From: Micrococcales bacterium
GTDB taxonomy: Bacteria > Actinomycetota > Actinomycetes > Actinomycetales > Cellulomonadaceae
Direction of reading: 5' to 3'
Length of the DNA stretch: 61,103 bases
Assembly (NCBI GenBank): GCA_009777345.1
Contig: WRMB01000019.1
Span: 1 to 61,103, forward strand
Shown here: positions 42,018 through 55,589 of the stretch, piece by piece
How the letters are laid out: each line of letters opens with the position of its first letter
Position numbering within the stretch: position 1 is the first letter of the stretch
The notes under the pieces: generated by a model
Told to the model about the DNA's origin: nothing
The model's database searches: none
Seen by the model: the letters and a program-made list of their open reading frames with translations, nothing else
Program-made: the position numbers and the translations under genes

Positions 42018-45000
42018 TTGGCTGCCTCGCGCATCCCTTCTGCACCAACGCCTGCCGCCGTCGTCACCCGCACCAACCCCCGCACCTCGTTCGCTCGGAT
42101 CGCCGAGCCGCTCGAGGTCCCCGATCTGCTGGGCCTGCAGACCGACTCCTTCGACTGGCTGCTCGGCAACGAGCGCTGGCGGGCGCGGGTGGCCCAGGCG
42201 GTCGAGGTCGGTCGTGACGACGTCCCGACCACCGCCGGGCTGGAGGAGATCTTCGAAGAGATCTCCCCGATCGAGGACTTCGGCAACACGATGTCGCTGT
42301 CCTTCCGCGACCACCGCTTCGAGGAGCCGAAGTACACCGCGGAGGAGTGCAAGGAGAAGGACTTCACCTACTCCCAGCCGCTGTTCGTCACCGCCGAGTT
42401 CGTCAACTACACGACCGGCGAGATCAAGTCGCAGACGGTCTTCATGGGCGACTTCCCGATCATGACCAACCGGGGCACGTTCATCATCAACGGTACCGAG
42501 CGGGTGGTGGTGTCCCAGCTGGTCCGCTCGCCGGGCGTGTACTTCGAGCGCACCGCCGACAAGACCTCGGACAAGGACGTGCTGACCGCGCGGATCATCC
42601 CCAGCCGGGGTGCCTGGCTGGAGTTCGAGATCGACAAGCGCGACAACGTCGGTGTGCGCGTCGACCGCAAGCGCAAGCAGAACGCCACGGTGCTGCTCAA
42701 GGCCCTGGGCCTGTCCGAGGCGGAGATCCGCGAGGAGTTCGCCCAGTTCCCGGCCCTGCTGGACACCCTGGAGAAGGACCACGTCAACACCCAGGACGAG
42801 GCCCTGCTCGACCTGTACCGCAAGATCCGCCCGGGCGAACCGCCGACGGTCGAGGCCGGGCGGGCGCTGCTGGACAACTTCTACTTCAACACCAAGCGCT
42901 ACGACCTGGCGAAGGTCGGCCGGTACAAGATCAACAAGAAGCTGGGCCGCGACGCCCCGCTGACCGACTCGGCCCTGACGGTCGAGGACGTCGTCGCCAC
43001 GATGAAGTACCTGTGCGCGCTGCACGCCGAGGCCCCGCTGACCGGGGTGCGCAACGGCGAGCCGGTCGAGCTGCGGATCGAGACCGACGATATCGACCAC
43101 TTCGGCAACCGTCGTATCCGGGCGGTCGGCGAGCTGATCCAGAACCAGGTCCGCACGGGCCTGTCCCGGATGGAGCGCGTGGTGCGCGACCGGATGACCA
43201 CCCAGGACGTCGAGGCCATCACGCCGCAGACCCTGATCAACATCCGCCCGGTGGTGGCGAGCATCAAGGAGTTCTTCGGGACGTCCCAGCTCAGCCAGTT
43301 CATGGACCAGAACAACCCGCTGGCGGGCCTGACGCACAAGCGGCGCCTGTCCGCGCTGGGCCCGGGCGGTCTGTCCCGGGACCGGGCGGGCATGGAGGTC
43401 CGCGACGTGCACCCGTCGCACTACGGCCGGATGTGCCCGATCGAGACCCCAGAAGGTCCGAACATCGGCCTCATCGGCTCGCTGGCGACCTATGGGCGGA
43501 TCAACCCGTTCGGTTTCGTCGAGACCCCGTACCGCAAGGTGTCCGGCGGCAAGGTCAGCAACGAGGTGGACTACCTCACCGCCGACGACGAGGACCGGCA
43601 CATCATCGCCCAGGCCAACGCCGAGCTGGAGGCCGACGGTACCTTCGTCGAGGACCGGGTGCTGGTGCGGACCCGCGGCGGCGAGCCGGACCTGGTGGCC
43701 TCGAGCGCCGTGGACTACATGGACGTCTCGCCCCGCCAGATGGTGTCGGTCGGTACCGCCCTGATCCCGTTCCTGGAGCACGACGACGCCAACCGGGCGC
43801 TGATGGGCGCGAACATGCAGCGCCAGGCCGTGCCGCTGCTGCGCTCCGAGACGCCGCTGGTCGGCACCGGCATGGAGTGGCGGGCGGCCACTGACGCCGG
43901 TGACGTGGTGGTGGCGCGCAAGGGCGGCGTGGTCACCGAGGTCTCCGCCGACCTGGTGGTGGTGGCCAACGACGACGGCACCTACATCAACTACCCGATC
44001 GCGAAGTTCCGTCGCTCCAACCAGGGCACGTGCTACAACCAGCGGGTCCTGGTCGCCGGGGGGGAGCGGGTCGAGACCGGCACGGTGCTGGCCGACGGTC
44101 CGGCCACCGACGGCGGCGAGCTGGCGCTGGGCCGCAACCTGCTGGTCGCGTTCATGTCCTGGGAAGGGCACAACTACGAGGACGCGATCATCCTGTCCCA
44201 GCGGCTGGTCTCCGAGGACGTCCTGTCCTCGATCCACATCGAGGAGCACGAGGTCGACGCCCGGGACACCAAGCTGGGCCCAGAGGAGATCACCCGGGAC
44301 ATCCCGAACGTCTCCGAAGAGGTCCTGGCCGACCTGGACGAGCGAGGCATCGTGCGGATCGGTGCGGAGGTCGCCGCCGGTGACGTCCTGGTCGGCAAGG
44401 TGACCCCCAAGGGCGAGACCGAGCTGACACCGGAGGAGCGCCTGCTGCGGGCCATCTTCGGCGAAAAAGCCCGCGAGGTGCGGGACACCTCGTTGAAGGT
44501 GCCGCACGGGGAGTCCGGCACGGTCATCGGTGTGCGCGAGTTCAACCGTGACGAGGGTGACGAGCTGCCCGCCGGGGTCAACCAGCTGGTCCGGGTGTAC
44601 ATCGCCCAGCGCCGCAAGATCACCCAGGGCGACAAGCTGGCTGGTCGGCACGGGAACAAGGGCGTCATCTCGGTGGTCCTGCCCGAGGAGGACATGCCGT
44701 TCCTGCCCGACGGCACCCCGGTCGACATCATCCTCAACCCGATGGGTGTGCCGGGCCGGATGAACGTCGGCCAGGTGCTGGAGGTCCACCTGGGCTGGGT
44801 GGCCAAGCAGGGCTGGGACCTGGACCTGGACACGTCCGACGACACGGCCTGGAAGTCCGAGGTCCCGGCCGGGGCGACGGTCTCGACGGCGGGCACCGCG
44901 GTGGCCACGCCGGTGTTCGACGGTGTGCCGGAGGAGACCCTCAACGGGCTGCTGCGCTCGACCCTGCCGAACCGGGACGGCGACCGCATGGTCGGTCCCG

Positions 45001-45521
45001 ACGGCAAGGTGCAGCTGTTCGACGGCCGTTCCGGCGAGCCGTTCCCCGACCCGGTGGCCGTCGGCTACATGTACATCCTCAAGCTGCACCACCTGGTCGA
45101 CGACAAGATCCACGCCCGGTCCACCGGTCCGTACTCGATGATCACCCAGCAGCCGCTGGGCGGTAAGGCCCAGTTCGGCGGGCAGCGGTTCGGCGAGATG
45201 GAGGTCTGGGCCCTGGAGGCCTACGGCGCCGCCTACACCCTCCAGGAGCTGCTCACCATCAAGTCCGACGACGTCCCCGGCCGGGTGAAGGTCTACGAGG
45301 CGATCGTCAAGGGCGAGAACATCCCCGACTCGGGTATCCCGGAGTCGTTCAAGGTGCTGCTCAAGGAGATGCAGTCGCTCTGCCTGAACGTCGAGGTGCT
45401 GTCCGCCGACGGCGAGACCATCGACATGAAGGAGAACGACGACGAGGTCTACCGCGCCGCAGAAGAGCTGGGCATCGACTTGTCCCGGCGGCCCAACGCC
45501 TCCAGCATCGACGAGATCTGA
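42018..45521 (+). CDS. rpoB: RNA polymerase beta subunit
   Basis: The 1167-residue subunit starts with TTG after AAGGA (42006-42011), as in many actinobacteria. The rifampicin region reads [18 protein letters not shown] then [18 protein letters not shown], i.e. the residues equivalent to E. coli Asp516, His526 and Ser531 are wild type, so rifampicin sensitivity is predicted. Other landmarks are [43 protein letters not shown] and the C-terminal [18 protein letters not shown]. It forms an operon with rpoC after 52 bases. Confidence 0.99.
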   Translation: MAASRIPSAPTPAAVVTRTNPRTSFARIAEPLEVPDLLGLQTDSFDWLLGNERWRARVAQAVEVGRDDVPTTAGLEEIFEEISPIEDFGNTMSLSFRDHRFEEPKYTAEECKEKDFTYSQPLFVTAEFVNYTTGEIKSQTVFMGDFPIMTNRGTFIINGTERVVVSQLVRSPGVYFERTADKTSDKDVLTARIIPSRGAWLEFEIDKRDNVGVRVDRKRKQNATVLLKALGLSEAEIREEFAQFPALLDTLEKDHVNTQDEALLDLYRKIRPGEPPTVEAGRALLDNFYFNTKRYDLAKVGRYKINKKLGRDAPLTDSALTVEDVVATMKYLCALHAEAPLTGVRNGEPVELRIETDDIDHFGNRRIRAVGELIQNQVRTGLSRMERVVRDRMTTQDVEAITPQTLINIRPVVASIKEFFGTSQLSQFMDQNNPLAGLTHKRRLSALGPGGLSRDRAGMEVRDVHPSHYGRMCPIETPEGPNIGLIGSLATYGRINPFGFVETPYRKVSGGKVSNEVDYLTADDEDRHIIAQANAELEADGTFVEDRVLVRTRGGEPDLVASSAVDYMDVSPRQMVSVGTALIPFLEHDDANRALMGANMQRQAVPLLRSETPLVGTGMEWRAATDAGDVVVARKGGVVTEVSADLVVVANDDGTYINYPIAKFRRSNQGTCYNQRVLVAGGERVETGTVLADGPATDGGELALGRNLLVAFMSWEGHNYEDAIILSQRLVSEDVLSSIHIEEHEVDARDTKLGPEEITRDIPNVSEEVLADLDERGIVRIGAEVAAGDVLVGKVTPKGETELTPEERLLRAIFGEKAREVRDTSLKVPHGESGTVIGVREFNRDEGDELPAGVNQLVRVYIAQRRKITQGDKLAGRHGNKGVISVVLPEEDMPFLPDGTPVDIILNPMGVPGRMNVGQVLEVHLGWVAKQGWDLDLDTSDDTAWKSEVPAGATVSTAGTAVATPVFDGVPEETLNGLLRSTLPNRDGDRMVGPDGKVQLFDGRSGEPFPDPVAVGYMYILKLHHLVDDKIHARSTGPYSMITQQPLGGKAQFGGQRFGEMEVWALEAYGAAYTLQELLTIKSDDVPGRVKVYEAIVKGENIPDSGIPESFKVLLKEMQSLCLNVEVLSADGETIDMKENDDEVYRAAEELGIDLSRRPNASSIDEI

Positions 45522-45573
45522 ACCCGGACTATCTGAACCAACTGGACTGAACTATCTAGGGAAGTAGGCAGCT

Positions 45574-49443
<3,870 letters not shown>

Positions 49444-49456
49444 CGTCCTCACGGGC

Positions 49457-49484
49457 GGGGCCGCACCGGCGACGGTGCGGCCCC
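49457..49484 (+). terminator. rpoBC terminator
   Basis: GGGGCCGCACC and GGTGCGGCCCC pair over 11 bp around GGCGAC, 13 bases after the rpoC stop. Confidence 0.88.
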
Positions 49485-49642
49485 GTCTGGCGCATGCATC
49501 GACAAGGGCCTTGCGGATGTCGCAGATCCGAGACGTCATGTCGCCGGATTGAGACAGCTGTCTGGTCCGTGGGGGCGGTCCTGGTTCGTAGAATCTGGGT
49601 CATCGACCGAGTTGATCACAACGTGCTGGGACAGAGACGACG

Positions 49643-50170
49643 ATGAAGAGGACCATGGCTGCGGTGCTCGCAGCAGCAGTGATGAGTGCGCTGACCGGCT
49701 GCGGGGTATCCCTGGGCGACGGGGCCAAGGCTCCCGAGACCACTGCGGTGACCGTTTCCGAGCCGTCGTCAGCTTCCGGGTCGTCGCCCGACGAACCGGT
49801 ACCGTCGGCGGAGCCGTCGGACGCCAAGCCTGCCGACGCCAAGCCTGCCGACGTCAAGTCCTTGCTGAAGCCGTCAGGGGCGACAGTGGCGATGTCCCTG
49901 CCAGGGGAGATGCTGTTGATGGCATCCGACTCCTTCGACGTGCTGACCACGTTCTACGGCGACGCGCTCGCCCAGCTTGGTGCGCAGGAGGACCAAGCCG
50001 CCACCGTCGGGACGACCTGGGTGTACTACGGTACCTACGACGGCGGTAAGAGCATCAAGATCGCTGTGCTCGGTAGCGGTGGCGCAGAGTACAGCACCAC
50101 CGTCGCCGGTCTTGCGTCCGCAGGAGTTTCTGTGCCCGAAGGCTGGACTGTCGTCGTCGTCGAATACTGA
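49643..50170 (+). CDS. Secreted lipoprotein of unknown function
   Basis: The 175-residue protein has a signal peptide with lipobox LTGC (KRTMAAVLAAAVMSALTGC). A Ser/Pro/Glu spacer with a small repeat (AKPADAKPADVK) and a compact domain follow (AMSLPGEMLLMASDSFDVLTTFYGDALAQLG, ending VPEGWTVVVVEY). No family is recognised. A TAGAAT -10-like box at 49589-49594 could drive it. It stands alone in the rpoC-rpsL interval, an accessory region in this genome. Confidence 0.75.
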   Translation: MKRTMAAVLAAAVMSALTGCGVSLGDGAKAPETTAVTVSEPSSASGSSPDEPVPSAEPSDAKPADAKPADVKSLLKPSGATVAMSLPGEMLLMASDSFDVLTTFYGDALAQLGAQEDQAATVGTTWVYYGTYDGGKSIKIAVLGSGGAEYSTTVAGLASAGVSVPEGWTVVVVEY

Positions 50171-50232
50171 TCTGAAGGCGACGAAAACAATGGGCACGGT
50201 CATTCTCCGGACGGGACAGTGAGGGACGGCTC

Positions 50233-50455
50233 CTAGTGTCCTGCCACGGTCGCGGGACGAGGTACGGGTACGACTGTGACCAAGGACTCGAGTCCGGCGA
50301 AGTCGTCGGGGTTGGTGGTGTAGAGGGAGTCCGTGCACGGCGGCGGTGGCGGCGATCATGAGGTCGGCGATCCGCCGTCGGGGTGCGGCCTGCCGCTTTC
50401 ACGGCTGCTGAGACTGGCCGAAGACGCGGGCGACTACTGGATGGTTCAATCAACG
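50233..50455 (-). pseudogene. Frameshifted VapC (PIN) relic
   Basis: On the minus strand one frame reads RRRIADLMIAATAAVHGLP, then another reads LYTTNPDDFAGLESLVTVVPVP and stops at 50233-50235. Joined, these match the C-terminal third of a VapC (the LMIAATA helix, a TxN(P)DDF acidic core). Upstream, RVFGQS and AAVKAAGR appear in other frames, one with a stop. No antitoxin is left. It is the third degraded toxin-antitoxin fragment in the window. Confidence 0.62.
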
Positions 50456-50497
50456 AGATGACTGTTGAGCAGGAGACTGGTGAGGACGGGAGGACGG

Positions 50498-51292
50498 ATG
50501 CAGGTCTACACGCACGGGCACCACGAGTCGGTGCTGCGGTCCCACCGATGGCGGACGGCCCATAACTCGGCTGCGTACCTGGTGCCGCACCTGCACCGCA
50601 GCGATCGGCTGCTCGACGTCGGGGCGGGGCCGGGGACCCTCACTGCGGACCTGGCTCGGCTGGTGGCACGGGTGACGGCGACCGAGGTCGGGACGGCCGA
50701 GCTGGCGCTGACCCGGGACGGGACCGTGGGGCTGGACAACGTCGGGCTGGCCGTCGAAGACGTCCAGGCGCTCACCTTCGCCGCCGACACCTTCGACGTG
50801 GCCCATGCCCACCAGGTGCTGCAGCACGTGGCCGATCCGGTGGCGGCGCTGCGGGAGATGGGTCGCGTCACCCGGCCCGGTGGGCTGGTCGCCGCGCGGG
50901 ACGGCGACTATGCCGGTTTCGTGTGGTGGCCGATGCTGCCCGAGCTGGACGAGTGGCTGCGGCTGTACTGGACGGTCGCCCGGGCCAACGGTGGTGAACC
51001 TGACGCTGGGCGACGGCTGCTGTCCTGGGCCCGGGCCGCGGGGTTCGCCGACGTCACAGCAACCACGTCGACCTGGTGCTTCGCAACCCCCGAGGAGCGG
51101 TCCTGGTGGGGCGGGACCTGGGCCGACCGGGTCGTGGACTCGTCGCTGGCCCGCCAGCTGGTCGACGACCGTCATGCCACCAGCGCCGACCTGCGGCGCA
51201 TCAGCGCTGGTTGGTGCCGATGGGCCGAGGCCGAGGACGGCTGGTTCTCCGCGCTGCACGGTGAGGTCCTCTGCCGGGTGCCCTCCCAGTAG
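50498..51292 (+). CDS. SAM-dependent methyltransferase
   Basis: The 264-residue protein has a class I methyltransferase fold: motif I LLDVGAGPGTLTADLA, an acidic VTATEVG, a central FDVAHAHQVLQHVADPVAALREMG (the motif III-IV region of UbiE-like enzymes), then GGLVAARDGDY. The rest is a lid rich in Trp. The substrate is unknown; UbiE/methyltransferase type 11 is the nearest class. The ATG at 50498 follows GGGAGG (50488-50493). It sits alone in the rpoC-rpsL interval. Confidence 0.85.
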   Translation: MQVYTHGHHESVLRSHRWRTAHNSAAYLVPHLHRSDRLLDVGAGPGTLTADLARLVARVTATEVGTAELALTRDGTVGLDNVGLAVEDVQALTFAADTFDVAHAHQVLQHVADPVAALREMGRVTRPGGLVAARDGDYAGFVWWPMLPELDEWLRLYWTVARANGGEPDAGRRLLSWARAAGFADVTATTSTWCFATPEERSWWGGTWADRVVDSSLARQLVDDRHATSADLRRISAGWCRWAEAEDGWFSALHGEVLCRVPSQ

Positions 51293-51523
51293 CTCGACCG
51301 TCTAGCACCGTGTCGGCGCCGGGAGGCCAAGGCCCCGTCGTCGTCGGCGGCTCCGCCGCCCCCGACGTGTACAGGTTTTGTTACCGATGTTTCGAGATCA
51401 GTACATCAGGTTGCTGTCCTGCCCGCTGACGGTTGCCTATCGTTGTCGGGTCGAGGGGTTCAAGACCGTGGACCAGGCAGGTCCGAGCCTGTCGGCCGTG
51501 GAACCAGACACCAGGAGATGACC
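51293..51523. promoter_or_regulatory. Intergenic region with a copy of a dispersed 41-nt motif
   Basis: The motif at 51368-51408 starts TGTACAGGTTTTG and includes GTTAC-CGAT-GTTTC. It matches 32 of 41 bases of the minus-strand sequence at 25621-25661. A TATCGT box near 51437 may be a -10. The motif lies about 115 bases upstream of the lipoprotein start. Otherwise nothing is seen. Confidence 0.5.
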
Positions 51524-52027
51524 ATGAGATCGCAACGCACCACTGTCGCCGTCGCGGCGACCTTCGTCCTCGCCCTCGGCACTCTCACCGGCTGCGGCGC
51601 CGTCAACGATGTGCGAAACGCCGTCGACGAGGTGCGGGACGCCGTCGACGACATTCAAGAGCTGTCGAACACCGAGGTCAGCGAGGAGTGGTGCAGCCGA
51701 GTCACCAGCCTTGAGGACGGTCTCGCGGCCCAGGAATGGGCGGCAGAGGTGAAAGACGGCGCTCCCGATATCATCCAAGACGATATCGACGTCATCGCGG
51801 ACTACGCCGAGAAGCATCCTGACGGGGCGTCCGTGTCGAGTATCAAAGACGTCTCTGTCGTCACCGCTGCGGCCAAGGTCGAGATAGCCGTCGGACTGTG
51901 CTTGACCCAGCACCCGACCACGGACCCGACCACGGACCCGACTGCGGACCCAGAGGTGTCACAACCGTCTGGCACGTCAACCCCGCAGCAGGACAGTGGG
52001 GACCAGGACAGTGGGGACGATTCCTAG
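51524..52027 (+). CDS. Secreted lipoprotein with amphipathic coil
   Basis: The 167-residue protein has a signal peptide and lipobox TLTGC, then a short heptad-like segment (VNDVRNAVDEVRDAVDDIQEL). A middle domain with two Cys residues (EEWCSRV and VGLCLTQ) and a Thr/Asp/Pro/Ser tail with repeats (TTDPTTDPTADP, QDSGDQDSGD) complete it. No family is recognised. The ATG at 51524 is favoured because AGGAG (51513-51517) is at the right distance; the ATG at 51518 abuts it. It resembles the small lipoprotein at 49643 only in type. Confidence 0.78.
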   Translation: MRSQRTTVAVAATFVLALGTLTGCGAVNDVRNAVDEVRDAVDDIQELSNTEVSEEWCSRVTSLEDGLAAQEWAAEVKDGAPDIIQDDIDVIADYAEKHPDGASVSSIKDVSVVTAAAKVEIAVGLCLTQHPTTDPTTDPTADPEVSQPSGTSTPQQDSGDQDSGDDS

Positions 52028-52060
52028 CATCCTGCCTGGTCAGGGCGGGATGGTGTCGGA

Positions 52061-52948
52061 TCAGCCTGCGACTGCGAGCTGGTCTCGGAGCAGGGTGACG
52101 TCGGCGGACAGGGAGTCCACGACGGTGCGCTGCGCGGCGATATCGGCCGCGGAGCCCTCGGCCTCCATGTAGACGAGGATCTGCTGCTGGGCGATCAGCT
52201 GGATGGCCATGTCCGACAGCAGGGTCGTGGTGGTGGTGTAGGCGTCGACGACGACCTGCCGGTCGTCCAGGAAACGGGCGTAGACGTCCTCCAGGCGCGG
52301 GTCGACCTGGGTCACCTGGGTGCCGATATAGGCGAACTGCTCGGTGGTGCGGATCTGCTCGCGGTCGCCGACCGAGGCGTCGATCTGGGCCAGGGTGGGG
52401 TCGTCGGGGCTGAGCGTGGCGACGGTCGCGGCCAGCAGCGCCGCGACAGCGTCACGGTCGGACGGGCTCAGCGAGTCGTAGGCGGCGTGCAGCATCTCGT
52501 GCGTGGCGGCGGTGACCACCCAGCCGTGGAGACGCTCGTCCGCGGGTTGGTAGACGACGATCGACCCGACGGCGGGGTCGTAGCAGCCTGCCGCGTGCGG
52601 CGGGCACTGGCCGGGGAAGTCGTCGGCGTCGAGCAGCCGCGGGTCGTTGCCGAAGAACATTTTCTTGCCGGTGTCGGTCATGGTGGCCTCGTCGGCCAGG
52701 GCCACTACGTCGGCGGTCGGGCTGGTCGTCGCCCACGGGCTCCCGGACCAGTGGAGCGCGACCGCCACTCCCAGGAAGGTGACCACGACAGCCCAGGCCA
52801 GCCACTGGCGCCGCGGTCGGGTCGGTGCGACCGTCGGCTCGTCGCCGCGCCACGGACCGGCATCGGGGATGCGTCCGGACGCCTCGTCGATCACCCACTG
52901 CGGAACCCGTCCCGTGGGCGACCGCGGCAGGTCGTCGGGGATCACCAC
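52061..52948 (-). CDS. Membrane-anchored protein with an HExxH motif
   Basis: The 295-residue protein has one membrane helix (QWLAWAVVVTFLGVAVALHW) after a 45-residue cytoplasmic part. The external domain holds ATHEMLHAAYDSLS (HExxH, a zinc-metallopeptidase core) and FDFPGQCPPHAAGCYDP-like Cys residues. A putative third ligand is not identifiable. Other features are YIGTQVTQVDPRLEDVYARFLDDR and a final helix. No family is certain. The GTG at 52948 or 52945 is the likely start; the longer frame begins in the next gene's terminus region. It is downstream of the OmpA-domain gene in the same direction and may share its transcript. Confidence 0.7.
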   Translation of the reverse strand: MVIPDDLPRSPTGRVPQWVIDEASGRIPDAGPWRGDEPTVAPTRPRRQWLAWAVVVTFLGVAVALHWSGSPWATTSPTADVVALADEATMTDTGKKMFFGNDPRLLDADDFPGQCPPHAAGCYDPAVGSIVVYQPADERLHGWVVTAATHEMLHAAYDSLSPSDRDAVAALLAATVATLSPDDPTLAQIDASVGDREQIRTTEQFAYIGTQVTQVDPRLEDVYARFLDDRQVVVDAYTTTTTLLSDMAIQLIAQQQILVYMEAEGSAADIAAQRTVVDSLSADVTLLRDQLAVAG

Positions 52949-53028
52949 GCGAACAGCCTCGCACCTGCCCCAGCTCCAGAGCCACACGGTTCACCCGTAC
53001 GACGTGTTCTCGGCACCGTCGGACCGGG

Positions 53029-54222
53029 TCAGAACGCCCGGACGAAGATCTCGACCCGGCGGTTGAGCTGGCGTCCGGCCGGGTTGTCCGAGCCGTCGGG
53101 GTTGGTGTCGGGAGCCACCGGGCGGGTCTTGCCGTAGCCCCTCACGTCCAGGTCCGTCGTCACTCCCGCTGAGCGCAGCGCGTCGGCCACCGTGCTGGCC
53201 CGGTTCTCCGACAGCCTCTGGTTGAGGTCGTCGCCGCCGACCGCGTCGGTATGACCCTCCACCGTCGCCACCGGGACGGCATTGTCCCGCAGCGCCTGGG
53301 CCACGGTCGCGATCACCGGCTGGGCTTCGGGGCGCAGCCGGTGGTCGCCGAAGTCGAACAGCAGACCGGCGTCCACCGTGATCGACACCCCGCACGACTC
53401 CTGCGGGGTCAGTGCCTCCAGCGGCGGGAACTGCCCCAGCGGCGGGACGCCCGGCAGCGGATCGGCTGGGACCTTCCGGGTGCCGCGCGAGTCGGTGACG
53501 GTGGCGGTCCCGGCGCCGTCGTTGACGATCGCGGTGCCGTCCGGACCGCGGTACGACCCGGTGCCGTCGCCGTGGTTGACGATCTCGGTGCCGTCCGCGC
53601 CCTGGTAGGTACCGGAACCGTCGCCATAGTTGGTGATCTCGGTGCCGTCCGGGCCTCTGTACCAGCCGGCGCCGTTGCCGTAGATCTTCAGCTCGGTGCC
53701 GTCGGGGCTGGAGTACGAGCCCGTGCCGCCTCCGTCGTTGACGACCGCGGTGCCGTCCGCCCCGTGGTACGTGCCCGAGCCGTTGCCGTGGTTGACGATC
53801 GCGGTGCCGTCCGGGCCCTGGTACGTGCCCGAACCGTCGCCGTAGTTGACGACCGTGGTGCCGTCGGGACCGGTGTAGCTGGTGCTGCCGTCGCCGTAGG
53901 CGAGGATCGCACCGTCGGAGGTGATCCGGGTGCCGTCGTCGTCGCAGGCGGCCGGCGAGACGGTCAGCCCGGGGTACTTGTCGGCGATATCGGCGAACCG
54001 GATGGTGAAGGCGTCGTCCTGGGCGCTCAGCAACGACAGGTCCGGCAGGGTGAACAGCGGCACCGGCGGGACCTCGCCCTCGGGGAAACCGAGCACCCCG
54101 GTGCTGGGGGTGCAGGGGCTGGTGCAGGGCACGGGGTGGTCGTCGGGGTCGGACGTGCAGCCGACCACGACCAGCATGAGTCCGAGGCCGCACGCCACCG
54201 GGGTTGTCCTGGTCCAGATCAT
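53029..54222 (-). CDS. OmpA-domain lipoprotein with seven 18-residue repeats
   Basis: The 397-residue protein has a lipobox signal ([12 protein letters not shown]). A repeat region (about residues 110-240) follows, of the form [18 protein letters not shown], seven units of 18 residues (54 bp). The C-terminal OmpA/MotB peptidoglycan-binding domain carries [28 protein letters not shown] and NRRVEIFVR. It would sit on the outside of the membrane and hold the cell wall. The start ATG at 54222 is the first residue of the signal; the longer frame upstream belongs to the rpsL leader. It is divergent from the rpsL operon. Confidence 0.9.
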   Translation of the reverse strand: MIWTRTTPVACGLGLMLVVVGCTSDPDDHPVPCTSPCTPSTGVLGFPEGEVPPVPLFTLPDLSLLSAQDDAFTIRFADIADKYPGLTVSPAACDDDGTRITSDGAILAYGDGSTSYTGPDGTTVVNYGDGSGTYQGPDGTAIVNHGNGSGTYHGADGTAVVNDGGGTGSYSSPDGTELKIYGNGAGWYRGPDGTEITNYGDGSGTYQGADGTEIVNHGDGTGSYRGPDGTAIVNDGAGTATVTDSRGTRKVPADPLPGVPPLGQFPPLEALTPQESCGVSITVDAGLLFDFGDHRLRPEAQPVIATVAQALRDNAVPVATVEGHTDAVGGDDLNQRLSENRASTVADALRSAGVTTDLDVRGYGKTRPVAPDTNPDGSDNPAGRQLNRRVEIFVRAF

Positions 54223-54368
54223 GGTGCCACCGTACTTCGCGCGGTAGACGAGGACCGTGGACGACGTGTGAGGACGACGTGACAGGTCGGTCCGGCGCCG
54301 TCGAGCGCGGCCTCTGCCCCCAGGACGGTCACGGCAGCCAGCGGACAGGTTGTTCGGGCGTCGTCGTT

Positions 54369-54397
54369 TTGACGGGTGTGGGGGTGGCCGGTAGGGT
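54369..54397 (+). promoter_or_regulatory. rpsL-rpsG-fusA-tuf promoter
   Basis: TTGACG (54369-54374) and TAGGGT (54392-54397) are 17 bases apart, near consensus for a housekeeping sigma factor. The leader to rpsL would be about 285 bases and contains AGGACCTAGTCCT and other hairpins. The region 54223-54689 has no supported gene. Confidence 0.8.
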
Positions 54398-54689
54398 GAC
54401 GTTCCGTGCCCGCGTCGTCGGGCCCCTTGTGCGTGCGTGCAGCCGACGTTCAGGTCTAGACCTGCGGGCCGGGGCAGCACGGGTGGTTGGACCCACCTCA
54501 ATACGGCGGACAGGACCTAGTCCTGCGCCGTGCCGAGGTGGGACGACACACCCGAGCGCGGGGGTCGCGGAAGGCGGGACGACAGACCCGCGGGGTAGCC
54601 GGACGGCACGGCGATCCGCACACCTGCCGGCCGTCCAAGGTGACGGGCGCCGGTCGACCAGAGCAGTGACCGACGAGTACGGAGACGTA

Positions 54690-55058
54690 GTGCCTACCAT
54701 CCAGCAGCTGGTCCGCAAGGGTCGGCAGGCGAAGAAGAACAAGTCGAAGACGCCGGCGCTCAAGGGTTCGCCCCAGCGGCGCGGCGTGTGCACCCGTGTG
54801 TACACGACGACCCCGAAGAAGCCGAACTCGGCGTTGCGCAAGGTCGCCCGCGTCCGGCTGTCCTCCGGCGTGGAGGTCACCGCCTACATCCCGGGCGTCG
54901 GCCACAACCTCCAGGAGCACTCGATCGTCCTGGTGCGCGGCGGCCGGGTGAAGGACCTGCCCGGCGTGCGCTACAAGATCATCCGTGGTGCCCTGGATAC
55001 CCAAGGGGTCAAGGGTCGCCAGCAGGCCCGTAGCCGTTACGGCGCGAAGAAGGGCTGA
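54690..55058 (+). CDS. rpsL: 30S ribosomal protein S12
   Basis: The 122-residue protein is S12, the decoding-centre protein. It begins [19 protein letters not shown] and has [29 protein letters not shown] and [19 protein letters not shown]. The positions whose mutation gives streptomycin resistance (the Lys of TPKKPN, equivalent to Lys43, and of VKDLPG, equivalent to Lys88) are wild type. The GTG at 54690 follows GGAG. It is the first gene of the str operon, and rpsG starts five bases after its stop. Confidence 0.98.
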   Translation: MPTIQQLVRKGRQAKKNKSKTPALKGSPQRRGVCTRVYTTTPKKPNSALRKVARVRLSSGVEVTAYIPGVGHNLQEHSIVLVRGGRVKDLPGVRYKIIRGALDTQGVKGRQQARSRYGAKKG

Positions 55059-55063
55059 CGCAG

Positions 55064-55537
55064 ATGCCGCGTAAAGGACCAGCCCCCCGTCGTGTGCTCA
55101 TCGCCGACCCGGTGTACGGGTCGCCCGTGGTCACCCAGCTGATCAACAAGGTGCTCCTGGACGGCAAGAAGACCGTCGCGGAGTCCATCGTCTACGGCGC
55201 CCTGGAAGGTGTGCGCGAGAAGACCGGCGGTTCCGACCCGGTCGCCGTGCTCAAGCGGGCCCTGGACAACGTCCGTCCGTCCATCGAGGTCAAGTCCCGC
55301 CGCGTCGGTGGCGCGACCTACCAGGTGCCGGTCGAGGTGCGTCCGGTCCGGGCGATGACCCTGGCGCTGCGCTGGTTGACCGACTTCTCCCGGCAGCGGC
55401 GGGAGAAGACCATGACGGAACGCCTGATGAACGAGATCCTCGACGCGAGCAACGGCCTGGGGGCCGCGGTGAAGCGTCGCGAAGACATGCACAAGATGGC
55501 CGAGTCCAACCGGGCCTTCGCGCACTACCGGTGGTGA
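55064..55537 (+). CDS. rpsG: 30S ribosomal protein S7
   Basis: The 157-residue protein is S7, which nucleates the head of the 30S subunit. It begins [30 protein letters not shown] and has [25 protein letters not shown] and the C-terminal NRAFAHYRW. The length is standard. The neighbours rpsL and fusA give the str operon order. Confidence 0.98.
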   Translation: MPRKGPAPRRVLIADPVYGSPVVTQLINKVLLDGKKTVAESIVYGALEGVREKTGGSDPVAVLKRALDNVRPSIEVKSRRVGGATYQVPVEVRPVRAMTLALRWLTDFSRQRREKTMTERLMNEILDASNGLGAAVKRREDMHKMAESNRAFAHYRW

Positions 55538-55589
55538 CCCGACCGCACCTGGAGCCTGTAAGCACACCTCAGCGACAAGGACAAGACTC

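Noticed and set aside
43270..43400. Rifampicin-resistance mutation in rpoB
   Set aside because: The resistance region has wild-type residues at the usual positions.
50171..50497. Promoter and leader region only
   Set aside because: Minus-strand frames show connected pieces of a PIN-domain protein, so it is listed as a relic instead.
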